Source: Streptomyces sp. CHD11 (GTDB taxonomy: Bacteria; Actinomycetota; Actinomycetes; Streptomycetales; Streptomycetaceae). Taken from it: a stretch of DNA of 64,000 nt. The DNA is taken from positions 12,155 through 76,154 of the forward strand of contig NZ_JABTTS010000020.1 in the NCBI RefSeq assembly GCF_018638295.1. Reading direction: 5' to 3'. The notes beneath the pieces were generated by a model. The model did not search any database, was not told the DNA's origin, and saw nothing but the letters and a program-made list of their open reading frames with translations. A program made the translations under genes and the position numbers. Shown piece by piece: positions 15,513 through 24,182 of the stretch (position 1 is the first letter of the stretch; each line of letters starts with the position of its first letter).

Positions 15513-17561
15513 ATGGGCAAGGCTCTCACGCGTGCAGTTGACACCGCACTGCGAACCACCGGTACGGCCCCACTCCGGGCCGTGGACTACCTCCGAGTGT
15601 CCACCGAGGAACAGGCCGACGGATACGGCATCGCCTACACCGGAAAGAAGACCGTCCGCCACATCCAGAAGAAGGGCTGGAAGCACGTCGGCACATACGC
15701 CGACGAAGGCTTCAGCGGCAGCCTGGAGGCCGACGATAGGCCGGACCTGCGACGCCTAATGAAGGACGCCCGCAAGACCCCACGCCCCTTCGACATGGTC
15801 GTGGTCAACGAGGGCCGCGGCATCGGCCGCACCGGCCGCGCCTTCTGGAAATGGGTCTGGGACCTCGAAGACCTCGGCGTATACGTCGCCGTGGTCAAGA
15901 AGGACTACGACAACTCGACGCCAGCCGGTCGCAGCCAAATGCGCAAGGACGCCGACTACGCCGAGGAAGAGCGCGAGCTGATCCGCGAACGCACCCAGGG
16001 CGGCATCCAGGAAAAGGCCGAGGACGGCCTCTACCCAGGCGGCATGATCCCCTTCGGCTGGGACGTCGCCGAACGCGGCAAGAAGGGCGTCTCGCACTAC
16101 GTCGTCCACAAGGAGGAGGCGGCGACCCTGCGCCGAGCGCGGGAGGTCTTCCTGGAGAGGCGCAGCTGGGGGGAGGCGGCGCTGATCCTCAACAGCGAGA
16201 AGCGTCTGACCCGGTCCGGAAACGGTTGGACCGCCAAGAACATCCGCTGCCGCCTCCTGGGGGATGCGGCCCTGGAAAGCCGCGTCACATGGCGAGGCCA
16301 CGATGCTCAGCGAGACCAGGACGGCAACCCGATCTATGGGGAAACCGTCGTGATCAACCTCCCGTCGATATTCACGGACGAGGAGGTCCAGGAGCTGAAG
16401 TCCGCCATGGCGAGCCGCCGGCCGTCGACCAAGACCCGGTCCCGCATCTACCTCCTGACCGGCCTCATGACCAGCCCCTGCGGCAAGACCTACGAGGGCC
16501 ACCAGCACCGGCCCACAGAGGTCATCTACCGATGCAAGGGCCGGCACGAGTCGTACGCCGGAGCGGGCGACCGCTGCACCTGCCCCTACCTCGAAGCCAC
16601 CAGCATCGAGAAGCAGGTCTGGAAAGACGTTATGGCGACACTCGGCGACGCCGACCGCATGAAGGCCATGGCCCAAGACTGGCTGAACGCCACCAGCCAC
16701 AAGCGCATGGACTACACCAAGCGCATCGCCGAACTGGACCAGCGGATCGCCGAAACTGAAGACCTCATCGACATCACGGCAGCCACCGCCGCCAAGCGCG
16801 CCCTGCGCCGCGGCCTGAGCCGCGAGGAGGCCGCGGAGGCCGCGGAGCGGGCCGCCAAGCCCCACGAAGACGAACTCGCCGGGCTGGAGAAGCTACGCCG
16901 TGAGGCAGAAGCGTGGCAGAGGGAGGCTGCAGAGGCAGGCCGCTGGCTTCAGAACTTGGAGCGCCTGGCCGAGGTCGCCGGGCGCAACCTGCAGGACGTC
17001 GAGCCTGCCGAAAAGGCCGAGCTGCTGCGCATGATGAAGACACGAGCGGAAGTCCTCCGCTGCGCTCCGAGGCGCAAGGGCGTTGCCTGCGCGGTACGGG
17101 AGTGGTTCGTGGCCGCCGGCCGTTGCGTCCCCGTCCTCACGGACGATGCTTGGGAGCGGATCGCGCCGCTGATGGGCGGTCCGCGCTGCACCATCGACCG
17201 CCGGGTGATGGTCGAAGCACTCCTGGAGAAGGCAACTTCGGGCGCCCGCTACAAGGAGCTGGCGCCGAAGTACGGCGTGGACTGGAAGACGCTCCAGACC
17301 CAGGCGAACCGGTGGCTGAACCGGGGTGTCTGGGCCGAGGCGATGAAGGTGTTGGCCGACGCTGAGTGTGTCCCGGTGTGGCAGCCGGACCCGGTCGAGA
17401 TCAAGGTGACTTTCGCACCGCTGGCCATTGAGTCCAGAGTGGGAGTTGAGGAACGGGACGGTTCGAGCCCGGACCGCCGACACAGAACTCGGTCCGCTCA
17501 CCGAAGCCCTGGTGCGCCGCGTCCTGCGTCACCAGCTGCACATGCGCCCCGCAGTCCTTGA
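15513..17561 (+). CDS. Large serine recombinase (integrase) with transposase-like C-terminal domain
   Basis: A 682-residue site-specific recombinase. The catalytic domain has the nucleophile Ser30 in DYLRVSTEEQ and family blocks YADEGFSG and NEGRGIGRTGRAFWKWV. The recombinase domain (about 165-270) follows, then a zinc-ribbon-like segment (TSPCGKTYEGH, later RCKGR and RCTCPY) with an imperfect Cys pattern, and a coiled coil (~395-510). Near residues 545-620 lies an added helix-turn-helix block, LTDDAWERIAPLMGG to YGVDWKTLQTQANRW, resembling the N-terminal domain of IS5-type transposases. The ATG at 15513 has GAAGGGA upstream. The last ~35 codons are antisense to the truncated gene at 17401-17796, so the C-terminus seems to cross the attachment site. 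Confidence 0.9.
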   Translation: MGKALTRAVDTALRTTGTAPLRAVDYLRVSTEEQADGYGIAYTGKKTVRHIQKKGWKHVGTYADEGFSGSLEADDRPDLRRLMKDARKTPRPFDMVVVNEGRGIGRTGRAFWKWVWDLEDLGVYVAVVKKDYDNSTPAGRSQMRKDADYAEEERELIRERTQGGIQEKAEDGLYPGGMIPFGWDVAERGKKGVSHYVVHKEEAATLRRAREVFLERRSWGEAALILNSEKRLTRSGNGWTAKNIRCRLLGDAALESRVTWRGHDAQRDQDGNPIYGETVVINLPSIFTDEEVQELKSAMASRRPSTKTRSRIYLLTGLMTSPCGKTYEGHQHRPTEVIYRCKGRHESYAGAGDRCTCPYLEATSIEKQVWKDVMATLGDADRMKAMAQDWLNATSHKRMDYTKRIAELDQRIAETEDLIDITAATAAKRALRRGLSREEAAEAAERAAKPHEDELAGLEKLRREAEAWQREAAEAGRWLQNLERLAEVAGRNLQDVEPAEKAELLRMMKTRAEVLRCAPRRKGVACAVREWFVAAGRCVPVLTDDAWERIAPLMGGPRCTIDRRVMVEALLEKATSGARYKELAPKYGVDWKTLQTQANRWLNRGVWAEAMKVLADAECVPVWQPDPVEIKVTFAPLAIESRVGVEERDGSSPDRRHRTRSAHRSPGAPRPASPAAHAPRSP

Positions 17562-17796
17562 TCAGCGCGGAGAGTTCGAGCAGCGCGAACACGTCGAACC
17601 GGTGCACCGCCGGTTCCGCCGTCGCCGAATCGCGGTTGACGACGAGCAGGGACTCGGAGTTCTCCGGCAGGCCGAAGAAGGTCTGCTTGCGCCGGAGTTT
17701 GCGCTTCCACAGATAGGTGCGGGCGATCCAGCCCAGCGCGGCACAGATGCCCGCGGCCAGCACACCCAGAACGATATTGCGTACGTCGTCGGTCAT
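17401..17796 (-). pseudogene. 5' fragment of a conserved membrane protein gene, interrupted by integration
   Basis: Starting at ATG 17796, the frame encodes a membrane segment (NIVLGVLAAGICAALGWIA) and a soluble part with RKLRRKQTFFGLPENSESLL, FALLELSALIKDCGAHVQ and ERTEFCVGGPGSNR. From memory, intact Streptomyces homologues continue well beyond the SNR block into a further conserved region. Here the frame changes to unrelated PVPQLPLWTQW and stops at 17401. The break coincides with the 3' end of the serine integrase gene, so this looks like the target gene split by element integration. Its 3' part is not found to the left in this window. Confidence 0.7.
17440..17480. mobile_element. Probable attachment-site junction (attL/attR) of the integrase element
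   Basis: Conserved chromosomal coding sequence on the minus strand (ending in the GGPGSNR codons, near 17460) meets integrase-linked sequence here. Serine integrases characteristically cut within coding genes and leave hybrid sites beside the integrase gene. The exact 2-bp core cannot be set without the empty site. Confidence 0.55.
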
Positions 17797-17949
17797 GGGC
17801 GCGCATGCTAGCGGTCCGGCGCAAACCCGTGTTCGACACCCGGGCGGCTGACCGCCCCCGGACCGCCGGCACGGCACACCTCACGGCCTCCCTGACGAGA
17901 GCATGGCGACAAACTAGGCTGCGCGGACGGCCCTTTACCGGAGGTGCGG

Positions 17950-19821
17950 ATGCGTCGCTCTGTCGTACGGAAGCTCGCTGCCCTGGCGGCCGGTGCCGCC
18001 GTGGTGTCGGTGGGGGCGTTCGCGCCGCCCGCCGCACACGACCGGCCCGCCGGTCACGGCCTGCCCGACCGGCCCGCCCGCCACGAGCCGCCCGGCCCGC
18101 CCGACCGGCCCGCCCCGCACCCGCCCAAGGCCCCCGTGGCCGTCGGGTACGGCGGCGCGGTGTCCAGCGTCGACGCCGACGCCTCCGCCGCCGGGATCGA
18201 GATCCTGCGCAAGGGCGGCAACGCCGTCGACGCGGCCGTCGCCACGGCCGCCGCGCTCGGTGTCACCGAGCCCTACTCGGCAGGTATCGGCGGAGGCGGC
18301 TACTTCGTCCACTACGACGCCCGCTCCCGCACCGTGCACACCCTCGACGGGCGCGAGACCGCCCCGCTGACCGCCGACTCCGCACTGTTCCTGGAGAACG
18401 GCGAGCCGGTCCCGTTCGCCGAGGCCGTCAGCAGCGGCCTGGGCGTCGGCACCCCCGGCACGCCCGCCACCTGGCAGCGGGCGCTCGACACCTGGGGCAG
18501 CCGCGGCCTCGGCACGGTCCTGAAGCCCGCCGAACGACTGGCCCGCGACGGCTTCACCGTCGACGACACCTTCCGCGCGCAGACCGCCGCGAACGAGACC
18601 CGCTTCCGGTACTTCCCCGACACGGCCGAGCTGTTCCTGCCCGGCGGGGAACTCCCGGTCGTCGGCTCCGCCTTCAAGAACCCCGACCTGGCCCGCACCT
18701 ACGCGGAGCTGCGGCGCAAGGGCGTCGACGCCCTGTACCGGGGAGGCATCGGCCGGGACATCGTGGAGACGGTCAACAAACCGCCCGTGGACCCGGAGTC
18801 CGGCTGGAACGCCCGTGCGGGCGAGCTGTCCGCCCGTGACCTCGCTGTCTACCGCGCCAAGTCCCAGCCGCCCACCAAGACCTCCTACCGCGGCCTGGAC
18901 GTCTACTCCATCGCGCCCTCCTCCTCCGGCGGTACCACCGTCGGCGAGGCCCTCAACATCCTGGAGCGCACCGACCTGGCCCGGGCGAGCGACGCTTCGT
19001 ACCTGCACCGTTTCATCGAGGCGAGCCGGATCGCGTTCGCCGACCGGGGGCGCTGGGTGGGCGACCCCGCCTTCGAGGACGTACCGACGAGGGAACTGCT
19101 CTCCCAGCGGTTCGCCGACGCGCGCGCGTGCCTGATCGAGGACGACGCCGTCCTCAGCAGCCCCCTCGCCCCCGGCGACCCCCGCGATCCGAAACCCTGC
19201 GCCACCGGTGACGAGGCCGCGCCGACGACGTACGAGGGCGACAGCACCACGCACCTCACCACCGCCGACCGCTGGGGCAACGTCGTCGCCTACACCCTCA
19301 CCATCGAGCAGACCGGCGGCAGCGGCATCACCGTGCCCGGCCGGGGATTCCTGCTGAACAACGAGCTGACGGACTTCTCCTTCGCCCCGGCGAACGAGGC
19401 CGTGCACGACCCGAACCTGCCCGGCCCCGGCAAGCGGCCCCGGTCGTCGATCGCGCCCACCATCGTGCTCGACCGGCACGACAGGCCGGTGGTGGCGCTC
19501 GGCTCACCCGGCGGCTCCACCATCATCACCACCGTGCTCCAGACGCTCACCGGCTTCCTCGACCGCGGGCTGCCCCTGGCCGACGCGATCGCCGCGCCGC
19601 GCGCCAGCCAGCGCAACACGGCGCAGACGGACCTCGAACCGGGCCTCTACGACAGCGAGCTGCGGCGGAGCCTGGAGGCCATCGGGCACTCGTTCCGGGA
19701 GAACCCGGAGATCGGCGCGCTCACCGGCGTCCAGCGGCTGCCGGGAGGCAAGTGGCTCGCGGCGGCCGAGCGGGACCGCAGGGGCGGCGGCTCGGCCATG
19801 GTGGTGCGTCCGGCGCGCTGA
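17950..19821 (+). CDS. ggt: Secreted gamma-glutamyltransferase
   Basis: A 623-residue N-terminal-nucleophile hydrolase that cleaves gamma-glutamyl bonds (glutathione, gamma-glutamyl peptides) and matures by self-cleavage into two chains. An N-terminal signal peptide (RRSVVRKLAALAAGAAVVSVGAFA) is followed by a Pro/His-rich linker. Family blocks: GGNAVDAAVATAAALGV, SAGIGGGGYFVHY, GVGTPGTPATW, and the cleavage region GDSTTHLTTADRWGN, where Thr433 would be the nucleophile. FLLNNELTDFS and GSPGGSTIITTVLQ follow. ATG 17950 is favoured by GGAGG six bases upstream. It is the first intact gene right of the integration junction. Confidence 0.93.
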   Translation: MRRSVVRKLAALAAGAAVVSVGAFAPPAAHDRPAGHGLPDRPARHEPPGPPDRPAPHPPKAPVAVGYGGAVSSVDADASAAGIEILRKGGNAVDAAVATAAALGVTEPYSAGIGGGGYFVHYDARSRTVHTLDGRETAPLTADSALFLENGEPVPFAEAVSSGLGVGTPGTPATWQRALDTWGSRGLGTVLKPAERLARDGFTVDDTFRAQTAANETRFRYFPDTAELFLPGGELPVVGSAFKNPDLARTYAELRRKGVDALYRGGIGRDIVETVNKPPVDPESGWNARAGELSARDLAVYRAKSQPPTKTSYRGLDVYSIAPSSSGGTTVGEALNILERTDLARASDASYLHRFIEASRIAFADRGRWVGDPAFEDVPTRELLSQRFADARACLIEDDAVLSSPLAPGDPRDPKPCATGDEAAPTTYEGDSTTHLTTADRWGNVVAYTLTIEQTGGSGITVPGRGFLLNNELTDFSFAPANEAVHDPNLPGPGKRPRSSIAPTIVLDRHDRPVVALGSPGGSTIITTVLQTLTGFLDRGLPLADAIAAPRASQRNTAQTDLEPGLYDSELRRSLEAIGHSFRENPEIGALTGVQRLPGGKWLAAAERDRRGGGSAMVVRPAR

Positions 19822-19825
19822 ACGC

Positions 19826-19860
19826 GTGGAAGGGGCGCCCGGACCGGGCGCCCCTTCCAC
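19826..19860. terminator. Bidirectional terminator between ggt and clpC-like gene
   Basis: Arms 19826-19840 and 19846-19860 (GTGGAAGGGGCGCCC and its complement) are perfect over 15 bp with a 5-base loop GGACC. It sits 5 bp after the ggt stop and 5 bp before the stop of the opposing Clp gene, so it serves both convergent transcripts. Confidence 0.85.
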
Positions 19861-19865
19861 CCGGC

Positions 19866-22400
19866 TCACAGCTCGGGCGCCGGTGTCTCCCGGGCCGTGA
19901 ACGTCAGGCTTCCGTCCTGGGCGCCCACCGTCACCCGGCCGCCTTCCTGGACGCGGCCGTCCAGAAGCAGCCGGGAGAGCTGGTTGTCGACCTCGCGCTG
20001 GATGGTGCGGCGCAGCGGGCGGGCGCCGTACTCGGGCTGGAAGCCGCGTTCGGCCAGCCAGTCCACGGCCGCGTCGGTGAACTCGACCGAGATGTTCTTC
20101 CGCTCGAGCCCGCGACGGGTGCTCTCCAGCAGCAGATCGGTGATCTTCCGCAGCTCGGCGGCGGTCAGCTGGCGGAACACCACGATCTCGTCGATCCGGT
20201 TGAGGAACTCGGGCCGGAAGTGCTCCCGCAGCGGCCGCAGGATCTGCTCGCGGCGCGCCTCCTCGTCCGCGTCCGCGCCACCGGACGCGAAACCCAGGGT
20301 GGCGCCGCGCCGGGTGATCGCCTCGGAGCCCAGATTGCTGGTCATGACGATGACGGTGTTGGTGAAGTCCACCGTGCGGCCCTGCGCGTCGGTGAGCCGG
20401 CCGTCGTCCAGGACCTGGAGCAGGATGTTGAAGACGTCCGGATGGGCCTTCTCCACCTCGTCCAGCAGGAGCAGCGAGTACGGGTGCCGCCGCACCACCT
20501 CGGTGAGCTGACCGGCCTCCTCGTGCCCCACATAGCCGGGCGGGGCGCCCACCAGCCGGCTGACCGTGTGCCGCTCCTGGTACTCGCTCATGTCGAGGCG
20601 GACCATCCGCTCCTCGCTGCCGAACAGTGCCTCGGCCAGCGCCCGCGCCAGTTCCGTCTTGCCGACGCCCGTCGGCCCGAGGAACAGGAAGCTGCCGATC
20701 GGCCGGTCGGGGCTGGAGAGCCCCGCGCGGGAGCGCAGCACGGCGTCCGAGACGACGCGTACCGCCTCTTCCTGGCCGACGACCCGCTCGTGCAGGTGCT
20801 GCTCCAGGCCCAGCAGCCGGTCCTTCTCCTCCTCGGTGAGGCGGGCGACCGGGATGCCCGTCTGCCGGGCCACCACCTCGGCGATCGCCTCGGAGTCCAC
20901 CGACAGGCTCTGGCCCTCGTCGACCTCGTCCTCGCCGCCGGTCTCCGTGATCCGCTGCTTCAGTTCCCCGATGCGGTCCCGCAACTGCGTGGCCCGCTCG
21001 TACTGCTCGTCCGCGACCGCCTGGTCCTTGTCGCACGTGAGCTGCTCGATCTCGCGCTCCAGGGCCCGTACGTCCGTGCCCTTGGTGCGGGCCCGCAGCC
21101 GCACCCGGGCGCCGGCCTGGTCGATGAGGTCGATGGCCTTGTCCGGCAGCCGGCGGTCGCTCAGATAGCGGTCGGACAGCTCCACGGCCGACACCAGCGC
21201 CTCGTCGGTGTAGCGGACCTGGTGGTGGGCCTCGTACCGGTCCCGCAGACCGCGCAGGATCTCGATCGCGTCCGCGGGGGTCGGCTCCGGCACCATGATC
21301 GGCTGGAAGCGGCGGGCCAGCGCGGCGTCCTTCTCGATCCGGCGGTACTCCTCCAGCGTGGTCGCCCCGACGATGTGCAGCTCGCCGCGGGCGAGGGCCG
21401 GCTTGAGGATGTTGCCGGCGTCCATCGAGCCGCCCTCCCCGCCGCCACCGGCGCCGACGACGGTGTGCACCTCGTCGATGAAGATGATCAGCTGGTCGGA
21501 GTGGGAGCGGATCTCCTCGACGATGTTGTTCATCCGCTCCTCGAAGTCGCCCCGGTAGCGGGTCCCGGCGACGACCGCGGTCAGGTCCAGGGCGACCACG
21601 CGCCGTCCGAGGAGTATGTCGGGCACGTCTCCCTCCGCGATCCGCTGGGCCAGCCCTTCGACGACAGCGGTCTTGCCGACACCGGCGTCACCGATCAGCA
21701 CCGGGTTGTTCTTGCCCCGCCGGGAGAGCACCTCGACGGTCTGCTCGATCTCCTGGTCCCGGCCGATCACCGGGTCGATGCGGCCCTCGCGGGCCATCGA
21801 GGTGAGATCCCGGCCGTACTTGTCCAGCGTCGGGGTGCCCGTGGCGGGGCGGGGTCGCTCGGCGCGCGGCTGCTGGGTGTCCGGTGTCTCGGGCGGGGGA
21901 GAGGGGGTGTAGCGGGCGGCGTTGAGAATGTGCCCGGCGGCCGAGTCGGGGTTGGCGGCGAGGGCGCTGAGTACGTGCTCCGGGCCGATGTAGCCGACGC
22001 CGTTGGCACGGGCCATCTCGTGCGCGTCCAGCAGCGCCCGCTTCACGGCGGGGGTCAGGGACAGTGAGGTCGGCGGTGGGGCGTCGCCCGGGGCGTGCTG
22101 GGCGGGGCCCGACCGGTCGTCGATCTGGGACGCCAGGGAGTCCGGGTCCGCGCCGGCGCGGCTGAGCAGACTCCTGGTCGGCTCGGCGGTGAGGGCGGCG
22201 CGCAGCAGGTGCTGGGTGTCCAGGTCTCGGCTGCCGTGCTCGGCGGCGTACTGGGCGGCGCCGCGGACCAGTTCCCGGGCGGGCTGGCTGAGGAGCCTGC
22301 CGATGTCGATCTGGCGGGGGCGCTGTCCGCCGAAGAAGCGGGCGAGGAATTCTGCGAACGGGTCACCCTCCGGGCCGACGAAACCACTCGTCATCGTCAT
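19866..22400 (-). CDS. clpC: ClpC-type AAA+ chaperone/protease ATPase
   Basis: An 844-residue Hsp100 protein that unfolds substrates for the ClpP protease. Order: a divergent double Clp N-domain (about 30-170), a Pro-rich linker, first AAA+ module (Walker A GDAGVGKT, Walker B IIFIDEVH), a short middle domain with a UVR-like motif typical of ClpC rather than ClpB, and a second AAA+ module (Walker A GPTGVGKT, Walker B LLLLDEVEKAH). The loop TLGFASGG after TSNLG carries the LGF tripeptide used for docking ClpP. The start ATG at 22400 has GAAGGA four bases upstream. The short, divergent N-domain suggests a second ClpC paralogue rather than the housekeeping one. Confidence 0.92.
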   Translation of the reverse strand: MTMTSGFVGPEGDPFAEFLARFFGGQRPRQIDIGRLLSQPARELVRGAAQYAAEHGSRDLDTQHLLRAALTAEPTRSLLSRAGADPDSLASQIDDRSGPAQHAPGDAPPPTSLSLTPAVKRALLDAHEMARANGVGYIGPEHVLSALAANPDSAAGHILNAARYTPSPPPETPDTQQPRAERPRPATGTPTLDKYGRDLTSMAREGRIDPVIGRDQEIEQTVEVLSRRGKNNPVLIGDAGVGKTAVVEGLAQRIAEGDVPDILLGRRVVALDLTAVVAGTRYRGDFEERMNNIVEEIRSHSDQLIIFIDEVHTVVGAGGGGEGGSMDAGNILKPALARGELHIVGATTLEEYRRIEKDAALARRFQPIMVPEPTPADAIEILRGLRDRYEAHHQVRYTDEALVSAVELSDRYLSDRRLPDKAIDLIDQAGARVRLRARTKGTDVRALEREIEQLTCDKDQAVADEQYERATQLRDRIGELKQRITETGGEDEVDEGQSLSVDSEAIAEVVARQTGIPVARLTEEEKDRLLGLEQHLHERVVGQEEAVRVVSDAVLRSRAGLSSPDRPIGSFLFLGPTGVGKTELARALAEALFGSEERMVRLDMSEYQERHTVSRLVGAPPGYVGHEEAGQLTEVVRRHPYSLLLLDEVEKAHPDVFNILLQVLDDGRLTDAQGRTVDFTNTVIVMTSNLGSEAITRRGATLGFASGGADADEEARREQILRPLREHFRPEFLNRIDEIVVFRQLTAAELRKITDLLLESTRRGLERKNISVEFTDAAVDWLAERGFQPEYGARPLRRTIQREVDNQLSRLLLDGRVQEGGRVTVGAQDGSLTFTARETPAPEL

Positions 22401-22610
22401 CCGTTCCTTCGCTGGGTCGACGTGCCGGGGCCGGGTAACCCGGGCGGGGCTCGCTCATGCCAACGATGACACGATCCTTTTGGGTGGGCATGTCCGGATG
22501 GGGATGGGGGAGGGGTGCACGGGCGGGTGCGGGCGTGAGCGCGGGTGCCGGGGGTGGTGGGCGGGGTCGTCCCGGCCGGTGCCGGCTTGGTGCTCCGCGT
22601 GGGTGCCGGG

Positions 22611-22949
22611 CGCGGGGTGTCTGCGCTGCCCGCCGCCTGCGGGGTGCCGTCGCGCCCGCCCTCCCCCCCCACTCTCGACTCTGCTCGAGCGGGGGGCCTC
22701 CATCGCCTCGGGGGCACCTCCCGGGTCCTTGGGACACCGGGGGAGGCGCGACTGCCGACGGGCACTGGAACGGGCACGGGCGCGGGGTGTCTGCGCTGCC
22801 CGCCGCTTGCGGGGTGCCGTCGCGCCCGCCCTCCCCCCCACTCTCGACTCTGCTCGAGCGGGGGGCCTCCATCGCCTCGGGGGCACCTCCCGGGCCCTTG
22901 GGGCACCGGGGGAGGCACGACTGCCGACGGGCACTGGAACGGGCACGGG
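22611..22949. repeat. Tandem duplication of a ~170-bp GC-rich intergenic repeat
   Basis: Two copies (22611-22780, 170 bp; 22781-22949, 169 bp) differ by a few substitutions and one C in a C-run. Each holds ACTCTCGACTCTGCTCGAGC followed by a G-run and the block GGGGGCACCTCCCGG. This resembles short GC-rich repeats found widely between Streptomyces genes. It fills the gap between the divergently oriented upstream side of the Clp gene and the end of map. No gene is seen in 22401-22968. Confidence 0.85.
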
Positions 22950-22968
22950 AGCGGGGGTGTCGGGGTGG

Positions 22969-23733
<765 letters not shown>

Positions 23734-23757
23734 GCCAATTACTATACCGGTATTAGA
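23734..23757. promoter_or_regulatory. Overlapping divergent promoter with palindrome ATACCGGTAT
   Basis: Only 24 bp lie between the start codons of map and the XRE gene. The palindrome ATACCGGTAT (23744-23753) is centred there, flanked by A/T-rich bases that can serve as -10 elements in both directions. Both genes lack Shine-Dalgarno sequences, consistent with two leaderless transcripts controlled by one operator. Confidence 0.6.
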
Positions 23758-24033
23758 ATGGTGCCCATGGTGCGCACCCCTTTGACCCCCGAAGAGCGTG
23801 AACGCGGCGAGCGGCTCGGCCTGCTGCTGCGTGAGGCACGCGGCAGCCGCAGTATGACCGAGGTGGCGGCGGGCGCCGGCCTCTCAGCGGAGACCCTCCG
23901 CAAGATCGAGACGGGACGGGCTCCGACCCCGGCGTTCTTCACGGTGGCCGCCCTGGCGGGTGAACTCGGCCTGTCGATGGACGACCTGTTGGGCCGCTGC
24001 GCGCCGCCGCCGGGCGGTGCGATCGCCGCCTGA
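23758..24033 (+). CDS. Small XRE-family regulator
   Basis: A 91-residue protein that is almost entirely one helix-turn-helix of the Cro/C1 type (RLGLLLREARGSRSMTEVAAG, then GLSAETLRKIETGRAPTP). It begins at ATG 23758 with no ribosome site; ATG 23767 is a possible alternative. It is divergent from map with overlapping control region and likely represses both genes through ATACCGGTAT (inference). Confidence 0.82.
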   Translation: MVPMVRTPLTPEERERGERLGLLLREARGSRSMTEVAAGAGLSAETLRKIETGRAPTPAFFTVAALAGELGLSMDDLLGRCAPPPGGAIAA

Positions 24034-24060
24034 GCCCGGTCGCCCCCGGCTGTGTCCCGC

Positions 24061-24100
24061 CGCACCCCGCCGCATCCCGCCGCATCCCGCCGCATCCCGC
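24061..24100. repeat. Four tandem copies of a 10-bp unit
   Basis: CGCATCCCGC occurs three times perfectly and once with one change (CGCACCCCGC) in direct succession, just after the XRE gene. It may reflect slippage; no function evident. Confidence 0.8.
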
Positions 24101-24182
24101 CGGAAAAGTCTCCGTAGCGCCGCCGTAACACGACGGGTGTTTCCTACGGACTCGAGTGGTCCGGATGTGGCGGGAGTTGAGT

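Noticed and set aside
24120..24150. BldN-type promoter (CGTAAC) before the 464-residue protein
   Set aside because: The -10 half does not match the CGTTGA consensus at the right spacing.
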